DNA of 16,402 bases from an uncultured Prevotella sp. Its GTDB lineage: Bacteria > Bacteroidota > Bacteroidia > Bacteroidales > Bacteroidaceae. Made by a program: the position numbers and the translations under genes. The stretch's first letter is position 1. The number at the start of each line of letters is the position of its first letter. A model generated the notes under the pieces. That model searched no databases and was not told the origin of the DNA. It was given only the letters and a program-made list of their open reading frames with translations. Location: NCBI GenBank assembly GCA_946625715.1, contig CAMOTK010000018.1, positions 1-16,402 of the forward strand. Direction: 5' to 3'. Shown here piece by piece: positions 6,347 to 15,570 of the stretch.

Positions 6347-6350
6347 AAAT

Positions 6351-8042
6351 TCAGACACTTTCGCCCATTTCATCGACGTTTTGCTGACGGGCCGTACGAT
6401 ACTCTGTAGGCGTCATGCCAAACTTCTGGGCAAAGAGATTGTAGAAAGTGCGCACCGACGAAAAGCCACTCTCGGCGGCAATGGCTTCGACGGTGTAGTT
6501 GGGATACTGGTTGATGAGCCTGACAGCATGCTCCAGGCGCAGGTCGCTGATGAACTTAGAGTACGACGTACCCACGAAAGTCTTGAAGAGATTGGAGAAA
6601 CTATTCTTCGGAATGCAAAGTTTCTCGAGCAGTTTGTCGCGCGACAGGTCGGCATCGAGATAGGCTTTTTCATCGACAATCTCGTGGCGCACGCGCTCGA
6701 AGAGCGCCCTGTCCTGCTCCATCTGCGCCGTCTCGTCGGTCGAAGCGCTTTTCTCCACCGGCATGCCGAGCGCCGCCTGGCGGTGTATCAGGTCGCCGAT
6801 GGTCTTAGCCATAGCCTTGTTCTTCTCTACTATCAGCCGGTTGTTGACATGCGAGCGGTAGACAATATAGACAACGAAGAAGATGATGACGAGGGCGATG
6901 ATGACGACGCTCGTCATGTGTATGCGCCACGTTGTGCGTTCCATTTCGAGCTCGCGGTCGTGTATCTCGTAGTTCGACGACAGTTCGTCCATGGCACCGC
7001 GCTCCTCAATGCTTTTCACGCGCTCGGTCAACTTGCCGACAAGACGGTAGGCCTCGGCAGCGTGGCGATAGTCGCCTTTGGCCATATAGGCTTCGGCCTC
7101 CGTCTGGCTGACCGAAATCATGTCGTAGCCCATCGTGTCGCCCACCGACTTGAGGAAGTTACGGCGTAGGTCGGAGAAGCGTATGATGTCGTCGTAGAGA
7201 CCTTTTGCATTGATATAGGGCATGATGCACGAGTAGTCGTAGTACTGCTCTTCGCCAGCGTCAACAAACTTCTTGTAGTAGGCGGCCGCTTCGTCGTCGC
7301 GACCCAGTCGCTGTAGCAGCACGGCATAGTGGGCGTATATGTCTTTCATGCGGCTATTCTCCAGCGTTTCTATCGGCACACCCGTCTGGTCGGCATCGTC
7401 TTTCACCAACTTGTCGAGTTTCACCAATACACTCATTGCCAATTCGTTACGACTGCTTTCCTGAAGTTTTTCAACAAGTGTAGCATAGTAGTAATAGAGC
7501 TGGTCGTAGCGCGAGCGGTAGGACGACCGTTCCATGATTCGCGTGGCCTCGTCCATCTGCCTCAGCCCTTCATCTTGTCGCCCTTTGTCGTAGGCCACAT
7601 TGCCCATGCAGAAGAGCGCAATGGAGCGCATCACGCTGTCGTTTCGTTCGGTGCTCATGTCGAGCAATTTGCGGGCGTAGTAGAGCTGCGAGGTGGCGTT
7701 GTGTACGTTGTCGTAGCACATGATCAGTCGGCGCAGCAGTTCCATCATGTAGCTTTCGTCACGTTTCTTGTCGTAGTAGGCGCGCTTGTAGAAGGTGATG
7801 GCCTCGAAATACTTGCCGGAGTTGAAGAAGAGGTCGCCCTCGATACAGTTCAGGCGGAACGCAGGCATCTCGCCGCGCTTGCGCAGCTCGGCCATCAGGC
7901 GCTGTGCCTTCGGCAGGTCGGTCAGCGTACACTCATAGACCTGCTTTTCCAGACTGTCGTCTACCTCGGCAGCCAGAGCCACAGGCGTTGCCGTCAGCAC
8001 GAGGGTAACCAAAAGGAGCAAGCTATAAGGGAATTTTTTCAC
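6351..8042 (-). CDS. Membrane-anchored TPR / AraC-type transcriptional regulator
   Basis: A 563-residue one-chain sensor-regulator. Residues 1-25 are a signal peptide (MKKFPYS, hydrophobic run, ALAA). Residues about 30-345 are helical repeats resembling tetratricopeptides (for example GDLFFNSGKYFEAITFYKRA and YMAKGDYRHAAEAYRLVG) and should lie in the periplasm. One transmembrane helix spans about 376-395 (MTSVVIIALVIIFFVVYIVY), followed by a short cytoplasmic coiled region and an AraC-family DNA-binding domain at about 465-552. Its second helix-turn-helix reads TVEAIAAESGFSSVRTFYNL and ends GMTPTEYR. The layout is common in Bacteroidota and is thought to link an envelope signal to transcription. 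The start is GTG at 8042: an in-frame stop lies 18 bases upstream with no ATG between, and the signal peptide begins right there. The target genes are unknown. Confidence 0.85.
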   Translation of the reverse strand: MKKFPYSLLLLVTLVLTATPVALAAEVDDSLEKQVYECTLTDLPKAQRLMAELRKRGEMPAFRLNCIEGDLFFNSGKYFEAITFYKRAYYDKKRDESYMMELLRRLIMCYDNVHNATSQLYYARKLLDMSTERNDSVMRSIALFCMGNVAYDKGRQDEGLRQMDEATRIMERSSYRSRYDQLYYYYATLVEKLQESSRNELAMSVLVKLDKLVKDDADQTGVPIETLENSRMKDIYAHYAVLLQRLGRDDEAAAYYKKFVDAGEEQYYDYSCIMPYINAKGLYDDIIRFSDLRRNFLKSVGDTMGYDMISVSQTEAEAYMAKGDYRHAAEAYRLVGKLTERVKSIEERGAMDELSSNYEIHDRELEMERTTWRIHMTSVVIIALVIIFFVVYIVYRSHVNNRLIVEKNKAMAKTIGDLIHRQAALGMPVEKSASTDETAQMEQDRALFERVRHEIVDEKAYLDADLSRDKLLEKLCIPKNSFSNLFKTFVGTSYSKFISDLRLEHAVRLINQYPNYTVEAIAAESGFSSVRTFYNLFAQKFGMTPTEYRTARQQNVDEMGESV

Positions 8043-8076
8043 AGCGCTTTTTGTTTTTTATATTGGTTTTCGCCTA

Positions 8077-8107
8077 CAAAGGTAAGTATTATTTCTGAAA
8101 CCGCAAA
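8077..8107 (-). promoter_or_regulatory. Promoter of the TPR/AraC regulator gene
   Basis: On the minus strand TTTG (8107-8104) and TACCTTTG (8084-8077) are separated by 19 bases. The predicted start near 8071 gives a leader of about 30 nt before the GTG at 8042. Confidence 0.75.
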
Positions 8108-8168
8108 ACATTTTCGTCAATGTTTTTCAGCATGCAACTTATTAATTAAATATATGAACGCGCGAAAA

Positions 8169-8200
8169 TTTGGCGGTTACGTTTTTTTTGTGTACCTTTG
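8169..8200 (+). promoter_or_regulatory. Promoter of the ABC-F gene
   Basis: TTTG (8169-8172) and TACCTTTG (8193-8200) are separated by 20 bases. Predicted start is near 8205, with an A-rich leader of about 40 nt before the ATG at 8248. It diverges from the regulator promoter without overlap; the 61 bp between the two -33 elements is AT-rich and shows no clear operator. Confidence 0.75.
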
Positions 8201-8223
8201 CACACTCAAAAAAAAAAGAATAA

Positions 8224-9864
<1,641 letters not shown>

Positions 9865-9876
9865 CAAAAACGGCAC

Positions 9877-9918
9877 GATATTTGCTATCACCTCTGTAAA
9901 CCAAAATATCATTGCAAA
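9877..9918 (+). promoter_or_regulatory. Inverted repeat and weak promoter match upstream of grpE
   Basis: GATATTT (9877-9883) and AAATATC (9904-9910) form a perfect 7-bp inverted repeat with a 20-base gap. Within it, TTTG (9881-9884) and TATCATTG (9907-9914) resemble a promoter, but the 22-base spacer and one -7 mismatch make it poor. It is not the CIRCE element (TTAGCACTC with its inverted copy). The repeat could bind a stress regulator, or transcription may simply continue from the ABC-F gene. Confidence 0.3.
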
Positions 9919-9921
9919 GCT

Positions 9922-10488
9922 ATGACAGAAGAAGAAAAACTGAATACGGAAGAGGAAGAGAATATCCTCGACCAACAGGAACAGACAGAAGAAGCCGAAC
10001 AGCAGCAAACAGCAACTGAGACAGCAGACGAGGAGAAAGACCCGCTCGACGTGGCTCTCGCTGAAATCGAGGAACTGAAGAAGCAGGCCCTCTACAAGGC
10101 TGCCGAATTCGACAACTACCGTAAGCGCACACTGAAGGAGCGCGCCGAACTGATACTCAACGGCGGCGAAAAGGCCATCACAGCCATTCTGCCCGTGCTC
10201 GACGACATGGAGCGCGCCATCGACAACGGCAAGAAAACCGACGACCCTGAAGTGCTGCGCGAAGGCATGGAACTCATTTACCACAAGCTTTTAAAAGTGC
10301 TCGAGGCACAGGGCGTCAGCACCATCGATACCGACAACGAAGACTTCAATACCGACGTACATGAGGCCGTGGCCATGGTGCCTGGCATGGGCGACGACAA
10401 GAAGGGCAAGGTCATCGACTGCCTGCAAAAGGGCTACAAACTCAACGACAAAGTAATCCGCCACGCCAAAGTGGCAGTAGGACAATAG
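9922..10488 (+). CDS. grpE: GrpE, nucleotide exchange factor of DnaK
   Basis: A 188-residue cytoplasmic co-chaperone that dimerises and releases ADP from DnaK, resetting the folding cycle. Residues about 1-40 are an acidic, Glu/Gln-rich disordered tail. Residues about 40-90 form the long dimerisation helix (IEELKKQALYKAAEFDNYRK; the AEFDNYRKR stretch is the family hallmark). The C-terminal beta-wing ends with the signature GYKLNDKVIRHAKVAVG. Length is typical. dnaJ follows after 9 bases and the two are surely cotranscribed. dnaK itself is not in the window, so the classic grpE-dnaK-dnaJ order is not kept here. Confidence 0.97.
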   Translation: MTEEEKLNTEEEENILDQQEQTEEAEQQQTATETADEEKDPLDVALAEIEELKKQALYKAAEFDNYRKRTLKERAELILNGGEKAITAILPVLDDMERAIDNGKKTDDPEVLREGMELIYHKLLKVLEAQGVSTIDTDNEDFNTDVHEAVAMVPGMGDDKKGKVIDCLQKGYKLNDKVIRHAKVAVGQ

Positions 10489-10497
10489 CGCGACACA

Positions 10498-11658
10498 ATG
10501 GCACAACAGAAAAGAGACTACTACGAAGTGCTCGGCGTGGCCAAAAACGCCACGGAAGACGAAATCAAGAAGGCCTATCGAAAGATAGCCATCAAGTACC
10601 ACCCCGACCGCAACCCCGGCGACAAAGAGGCCGAGGAGAAGTTTAAAGAGGCGGCTGAGGCCTACAATGTGCTTCACGACCCGCAGAAGCGCCAGCAGTA
10701 CGACCAGTTTGGCTTCAACGCACCTGGCGGCGGCTTCGGTGGATTCGACGGTGGCTTCGGTACATCCATGAACATGGACGATATTTTCTCAATGTTCGGC
10801 GACATCTTCGGCGGGCACGGCTTCGGCGGTTTCGGCGGCGGACAGCGACGTACACAGCAGCACCGCGGCAACGACCTGCGCCTGAAGGTACGTCTGACGC
10901 TCGAAGAAATCAATCAGGGCGTCAAGAAGAAGTTCAAGGTGCGCAAGGACATCACGTGCAGCCACTGTCACGGCTCTGGTGCTGAAGACGGCAGCGGTAC
11001 CGAACAGTGTCCCACCTGCCACGGCTCAGGCGTCATCACCCACACCACGCAGAGCATCTTCGGCATGATGCAGACTCAGGGCGTCTGTCCCACGTGTCAG
11101 GGCTTAGGCCAGGTCATCAAGCACAAGTGCCACGAGTGTGGCGGCTCGGGCGTCGTCAAGGGCGAGGAAGTGGTTGAAATCAATATTCCTGCAGGAGTTG
11201 CCGAGGGCATGGTTGTCAATGTACCAGGTAAAGGCAATGCCGGACGGCTCAACGGCATCAACGGTGACATACAGGTGCTCATCGAAGAAGAGCCGCACGA
11301 TACTTTTATCCGCGATGGCAACGACCTCATCTACAACCTGCTGCTCGACTTCCCGACAGCCGCGCTGGGCGGCGAGGTGGAAATACCCACCATCGAAGGC
11401 AACAAACTGAAGATAAAGATCGAGAACGGCACACAGCCCGGCAAGACCCTGCGCCTCAGAGGCAAAGGACTGCCCGTCGTGCAAGGCTACGGCAGTGGCA
11501 GGGGCGACCTCGTGGTCAACATCAGTGTCTATGTGCCGCGCACACTCTCGCGCGACGAGAAGCATGCGCTCGAACAGTTCCGCGACAGCGACAACTTCAA
11601 GGGCGACAAGCAGACGCGCGACTCCATCTTCAGCCGCTTCAAGAACTATTTCTCTTAA
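10498..11658 (+). CDS. dnaJ: DnaJ, Hsp40 co-chaperone
   Basis: A 386-residue type I Hsp40 that delivers unfolded proteins to DnaK and stimulates its ATPase. All four regions are present. The J-domain (about 5-70) has HPD at residues 35-37. The Gly/Phe-rich region runs from about 71 to 115. The zinc-binding region has four CxxCxGxG motifs: CSHCHGSG (154), CPTCHGSG (171), CPTCQGLG (197) and CHECGGSG (211). The C-terminal substrate-binding domains (about 225-370) end with the dimerisation segment. No key residue is missing. It lies 9 bases after grpE and 14 bases before folC. Confidence 0.98.
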   Translation: MAQQKRDYYEVLGVAKNATEDEIKKAYRKIAIKYHPDRNPGDKEAEEKFKEAAEAYNVLHDPQKRQQYDQFGFNAPGGGFGGFDGGFGTSMNMDDIFSMFGDIFGGHGFGGFGGGQRRTQQHRGNDLRLKVRLTLEEINQGVKKKFKVRKDITCSHCHGSGAEDGSGTEQCPTCHGSGVITHTTQSIFGMMQTQGVCPTCQGLGQVIKHKCHECGGSGVVKGEEVVEINIPAGVAEGMVVNVPGKGNAGRLNGINGDIQVLIEEEPHDTFIRDGNDLIYNLLLDFPTAALGGEVEIPTIEGNKLKIKIENGTQPGKTLRLRGKGLPVVQGYGSGRGDLVVNISVYVPRTLSRDEKHALEQFRDSDNFKGDKQTRDSIFSRFKNYFS

Positions 11659-11672
11659 ACAAAAACCGCACG

Positions 11673-12983
11673 ATGAGCTACGAGGAGACGACCGAGTATC
11701 TGTTCAACCAGACGGCCAACTACGAGAAGCAAGGCCCCGACGGCTACAAGCCGGGACTCGGCAACATGCTTGAACTCGACGAGCACTACCGGCATCCGCA
11801 CAGGCATTACCGCATCGTCCATGTGACAGGCACGAATGGCAAGGGCTCGGTTTCCCACACGCTCGCCGCCCTGCTCCAAGTGTGCGGCTATCGCGTAGGT
11901 CTATACACCTCGCCTCATCTGCTCGACTTCAGCGAGCGAATACGCGTCGACGGCAAGCCCATTCCGCACGACTATGTCGTCGATTTCGTGGAAAAGGGCC
12001 GCAAGTTCTGGGACACTTTCAACCCCACCTTCTTCGAAATCACCACCATGATGGCCTTCCAGTATTTCAAGGACGCCGACATCGACGTGGCCGTCGTCGA
12101 AGTAGGACTGGGCGGCCGACTCGACAGTACCAATATCGTCAGCCCCATTCTCTCGGTTATTACCAACGTTTCGCTCGAGCACACCGACATTCTCGGCAAC
12201 ACCCTCGAGCAGATTGCCCGCGAGAAAGGCGGCATCATCAAGCCCCACACACCCGTAGTCATTGGCGAAACACTACCCGAGACACGCCCCGTATTCGCAG
12301 CTTTGGCCGAAGCGGCCGAAGCGCCTATCGTCTTTGCCGACGAAGCGCCTAAGCTGGTAAGCGCCGAACCCACCACCGATGGTTTCCTGCGCTATACAAC
12401 CAAACACGGCATGACGTTTACGGGCGAACTGACAGGCTACTGTCAGGAAAAGAATACCAACACGATTCTTCACGCTATCGACCAGCTCGTCAAGTTGGGC
12501 CTTGTCGGCAACAGCAAATCCACTGCCGACTTCGAATTGACTGTGAAGACGGCTTTCGGCCATGTGTGCGGTCTCACTGGGTTGCAAGGACGCTGGCAGA
12601 AAGTGCAGACTCACCCCACCGTCATCTGCGACATCGGCCATAACACCGGCGGATGGCGCTACCTCAGCCGACAGTTGGCTGCCGTAGCATGCCGCCACAA
12701 GCACATCGTCTTCGGCATGGTCGGCGATAAAGACATCGCCGGCGTGATGCAGTTGCTCCCCAAAGACGCCACCTATTATTATACTAAAGGCAGCACTAAA
12801 CGTGCCTTACCCGAAACAGCGCTCAAAGCCATAGGCGAGAAGTTCGGACTGACGGGCAATACCTACCCCACCGTCGAGGAAGCCTACAAAGAAGCAACCC
12901 GACAGGCCACACCCGACGACTTCATATTCGTGGGTGGAAGCAATTATATTGTGGCCGACTTCCTCAAAATTATTGCCGAATAA
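11673..12983 (+). CDS. folC: Folylpolyglutamate synthase / dihydrofolate synthase
   Basis: A 436-residue cytoplasmic ATP-dependent ligase of the Mur ligase superfamily. It joins glutamate to dihydropteroate and extends the polyglutamate tail of folates. The P-loop VTGTNGKGS is at 51-59, followed by YTSPHLLDFSERI, which binds folate. EVGLGGRLDSTN, SLEHTDILGNT and the IAREKGGIIK motif are all present. In the C-terminal domain, GRWQ is intact, and the usual D-x-AHNP motif appears as DIGHNTGG, which I believe is a Bacteroidota variant. Whether both activities are present cannot be told from sequence. It starts 14 bases after dnaJ and probably shares its transcript, an association without an obvious functional link. 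Confidence 0.94.
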   Translation: MSYEETTEYLFNQTANYEKQGPDGYKPGLGNMLELDEHYRHPHRHYRIVHVTGTNGKGSVSHTLAALLQVCGYRVGLYTSPHLLDFSERIRVDGKPIPHDYVVDFVEKGRKFWDTFNPTFFEITTMMAFQYFKDADIDVAVVEVGLGGRLDSTNIVSPILSVITNVSLEHTDILGNTLEQIAREKGGIIKPHTPVVIGETLPETRPVFAALAEAAEAPIVFADEAPKLVSAEPTTDGFLRYTTKHGMTFTGELTGYCQEKNTNTILHAIDQLVKLGLVGNSKSTADFELTVKTAFGHVCGLTGLQGRWQKVQTHPTVICDIGHNTGGWRYLSRQLAAVACRHKHIVFGMVGDKDIAGVMQLLPKDATYYYTKGSTKRALPETALKAIGEKFGLTGNTYPTVEEAYKEATRQATPDDFIFVGGSNYIVADFLKIIAE

Positions 12984-13035
12984 GGGCTGTTTTAAATCTT
13001 TAACACCTCTAAGACACATATTTTTCGCCATTTTG

Positions 13036-13066
13036 TTTGTATAGTGACTTTTTTTTGCTAACTTTG
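13036..13066 (+). promoter_or_regulatory. Promoter of the galactose operon
   Basis: TTTG (13036-13039) and TAACTTTG (13059-13066) are separated by 19 bases, a full match to the Bacteroidota promoter. The start near 13071 gives a leader of about 30 nt before the galM ATG at 13100. No clear operator or riboswitch is seen in the 116-base gap after folC. Confidence 0.8.
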
Positions 13067-13099
13067 CAGAAAGATAAGATAACTAAAAGCAAAACAATT

Positions 13100-14191
13100 A
13101 TGGCGAACACTACAGAAAACGCGAATCTCTGTGGTCTGAAGAGAGAGAACTTTCAGACCACTATCAACGGTAAGAAAACCGATTTATACATCCTGCGTAA
13201 CCGAAAAGGTTACGAAGTAGCCATCACCAACTACGGCGGCGCCATTTGCGCCATCATGGTGCCCGACAAGCAAGGCAACGTGGCCAACGTCATTCAGGGA
13301 CACGACAACATCCAGTCGGTCATCAACTCTCCAGAACCCTTCCTCTCCACACTCATCGGACGATACGGCAACCGCATCGCCAAGGGACAGTTCACCCTTA
13401 ACGGCAAGGAGTATCAGTTGGCCATCAACAACGGCCCTAACGCACTGCACGGCGGTCCTACCGGCTATCATGCACGTGTTTGGGACGCCCGTCAGATGGG
13501 TCCCCGTTCGCTGGCGCTCCACCGCGTGTCGTCTTACGGTGAAGAAGGTTTCACGGGCGAGCTCGATGTAACGGTTGAATTCACCTTCACCGACCTCAAC
13601 GAGCTGGTCATCGAATATTTGGCTACCACCAACAAGAAGACCATCGTCAACCTGACGCACCACGGTTTCTTCTCGCTGGCTGGCACGGCCAACCCCACAC
13701 CCACCATCGACGACCTCGTTTGCGAAATCAACGCCAACTATTATCTGCCCATCGATGAGACTTGCATCCCCACAGGCGAGATTCGCCTCGTGAATGGCAC
13801 GCCCTTCGACTTCCGCACACCGAAAGCCGTGGGCAAGGACATCGATGCCAACGACGAACAGATTAAGAACGGCGCCGGCTATGACCACTGCTTCGTGCTC
13901 AACAAGCAGGAAGAGGGCGAGCTGAGCTTTGCCGCCAAGATTACCGAACCGAAGAGCGGACGCACCATGGAAGTATTCACCACAGAACCGGGCGTACAGG
14001 TTTACACCGACAACTGGGCCGACGGCTACGCTGGTGCCAACGGTGCTACCTTCCCACGCCGCTCGGCCATCTGCTTCGAGTGCCAGCACTTCCCCGATTC
14101 ACCCAACCATCCTTATTTCCCATCGGTGGTGCTTACGCCCGGACAGCGCTACAAGCAGAAGACAATCTACCGCTTCGGCATCGACGAATAA
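13100..14191 (+). CDS. galM: Aldose 1-epimerase (mutarotase)
   Basis: A 363-residue enzyme that interconverts the alpha and beta anomers of galactose or glucose, supplying alpha-galactose to galactokinase. NNGPNALHGGPTGYHARVW contains the catalytic His117. The second His lies in LTHHGFFSLAG (His188), where the family usually has TNHSYFNL. Asp262 (YDHCF) binds the sugar and Glu327 (FECQHFPDSPNHP) is the catalytic base. There is no signal peptide in this frame, so it should be cytoplasmic. I chose the ATG at 13100 because the frame upstream runs through the -33/-7 promoter and starts with a non-ATG codon. The MFS permease gene follows after 33 bases. Confidence 0.93.
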   Translation: MANTTENANLCGLKRENFQTTINGKKTDLYILRNRKGYEVAITNYGGAICAIMVPDKQGNVANVIQGHDNIQSVINSPEPFLSTLIGRYGNRIAKGQFTLNGKEYQLAINNGPNALHGGPTGYHARVWDARQMGPRSLALHRVSSYGEEGFTGELDVTVEFTFTDLNELVIEYLATTNKKTIVNLTHHGFFSLAGTANPTPTIDDLVCEINANYYLPIDETCIPTGEIRLVNGTPFDFRTPKAVGKDIDANDEQIKNGAGYDHCFVLNKQEEGELSFAAKITEPKSGRTMEVFTTEPGVQVYTDNWADGYAGANGATFPRRSAICFECQHFPDSPNHPYFPSVVLTPGQRYKQKTIYRFGIDE

Positions 14192-14224
14192 TCTGATTTT
14201 CTGATTCTATTTTGTACTGATAAA

Positions 14225-15535
14225 ATGAGCAAGCAACAACAGAATGGAAGCATCATTGCTATTGTGACAATGTTCTTCCTATATGCCATGATTGCGTTTG
14301 TCACCAATCTCGGCGCACCCATCGGAGTAATCTGGAAAAATCAGCCTGGCATCGACGGCAACAACATGCTGGGCATGATGGGTAACTTCATGAACTTCTT
14401 TGCCTATCTCTTCATGGGCATCCCCGCCGGCAAGATGCTGACCAAGATTGGTTATAAGAAATCGGCACTCATTGGTATCGCCGTAGGCTTCTTCGGCGTG
14501 CTGATTCAGTTCTGTTCCAGTTTCCCCACTGGCCTTGTAGGCTTTTTCATCTATCTGCTCGGCGCTTTCGTATCGGGATTCTCTGTTTGTATTCTCAACA
14601 CCGTGGTCAACCCCATGCTCAACCTGCTGGGTGGCGGCGGTAACCGAGGCAATCAGCTCAACCTTATCGGTGGTACGCTGAACTCACTGACTGGAACGCT
14701 AACCCCCATGCTCGTAGGTGCACTCATCGGTACGGTGACGAAGTCTACACAGATGGCCGACGTCAACCTGGTGCTCTACATCGCTATGGCTGTATTCGCA
14801 CTGGCCTTCTGTATTCTCATATTCATCCCCATTCAGGATCCTGAGCTGGGCAAGGTGACGGCCGAAACAAAGTTCGAACATTCGCCTTGGTCGTTCCGCC
14901 ACTGCACGCTTGGCGTTATCGCCATCTTCGTCTACGTGGGTGTTGAGGTTGGCATTCCTGGCGCACTCAACTTCTACCTCTCCGACACATCGGAGAAAGG
15001 TGCTGGCCTCTTAGAGAATGCTGCCACCATCGGTGGTGCTGTGGCCGCCATGTACTGGCTACTCATGCTCTGTGGTCGTCTGGTATCGGGCTTCATTGCC
15101 GGTAAGGTTTCTTCGCGCCAGCTGATGCTTGTCACCACCAGCGTGGCCATGGTGCTCATCCTTGCAGCCATGTTCGTGCCTAAGGAAAACACGGTCACCA
15201 TGCCACTTTTCAGCATCATGACCTTCTCGTTCACTTCGGCCGTAGTGCCTCTCAGCGCACTGCTCCTTGTGCTCTGCGGTCTCTGCACGTCTATCATGTG
15301 GGCCAGCATCTTCAATCTGGCCACCGAAGGACTGGGCAAGTACACCGCTCAGGCATCGGGCATCTTCATGATGATGGTTGTAGGCGGCGGCGTACTGCCC
15401 CTCATCCAGGGCTGGTTCTCCAACTTCATGGGCTACATGCCGAGCTACATCGTCTATCTGCTCGCCGTGGCCTACATGTTCTACTACGCCCTGATTGGCT
15501 GTAAGAACGTGAACAAGGATATTCCCGTTGACTAA
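14225..15535 (+). CDS. MFS sugar permease, probable galactose/glucose:H+ symporter
   Basis: A 436-residue inner-membrane transporter with about 12 hydrophobic helices in two bundles, separated by a charged central loop near residues 200-225 (IQDPELGKVTAETKFEHSPW). The conserved NPMLNLLG...NQLNLIGGTLNSL stretch (about 136-160) resembles the fucose/galactose/glucose symporter (FHS) branch of the major facilitator superfamily. Its position between galM and galK, an order I recall in Bacteroides, makes galactose or glucose the likely substrate. The substrate is inferred from context, not from visible binding residues. The intergenic spacing (33 bases before, 35 after) fits one operon. Confidence 0.88.
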   Translation: MSKQQQNGSIIAIVTMFFLYAMIAFVTNLGAPIGVIWKNQPGIDGNNMLGMMGNFMNFFAYLFMGIPAGKMLTKIGYKKSALIGIAVGFFGVLIQFCSSFPTGLVGFFIYLLGAFVSGFSVCILNTVVNPMLNLLGGGGNRGNQLNLIGGTLNSLTGTLTPMLVGALIGTVTKSTQMADVNLVLYIAMAVFALAFCILIFIPIQDPELGKVTAETKFEHSPWSFRHCTLGVIAIFVYVGVEVGIPGALNFYLSDTSEKGAGLLENAATIGGAVAAMYWLLMLCGRLVSGFIAGKVSSRQLMLVTTSVAMVLILAAMFVPKENTVTMPLFSIMTFSFTSAVVPLSALLLVLCGLCTSIMWASIFNLATEGLGKYTAQASGIFMMMVVGGGVLPLIQGWFSNFMGYMPSYIVYLLAVAYMFYYALIGCKNVNKDIPVD

Positions 15536-15542
15536 TACATTA

Positions 15543-15559
15543 TTTTATTAATAATAAAA
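15543..15559. repeat. 17-bp perfect AT-rich palindrome before galK
   Basis: TTTTATTA, a central A, and TAATAAAA form a perfect 8-bp inverted repeat ending 11 bases before the galK ATG. As RNA it would be a weak, AT-only hairpin. As DNA it could be an operator, but AT-rich leaders are common here and chance is plausible. Confidence 0.35.
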
Positions 15560-15570
15560 ACCTTTAGATT

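Noticed and set aside
6071..6350. Riboswitch controlling the pseudouridine synthase
   Set aside because: The gene has its own strong promoter downstream of the terminator, so the structured RNA cannot be its leader unless transcription reads through.
13037..13099. A longer galM start giving 21 extra N-terminal residues
   Set aside because: The extension runs through the -33/-7 promoter, so it would not be transcribed from it. The ATG at 13100 suits the family better.
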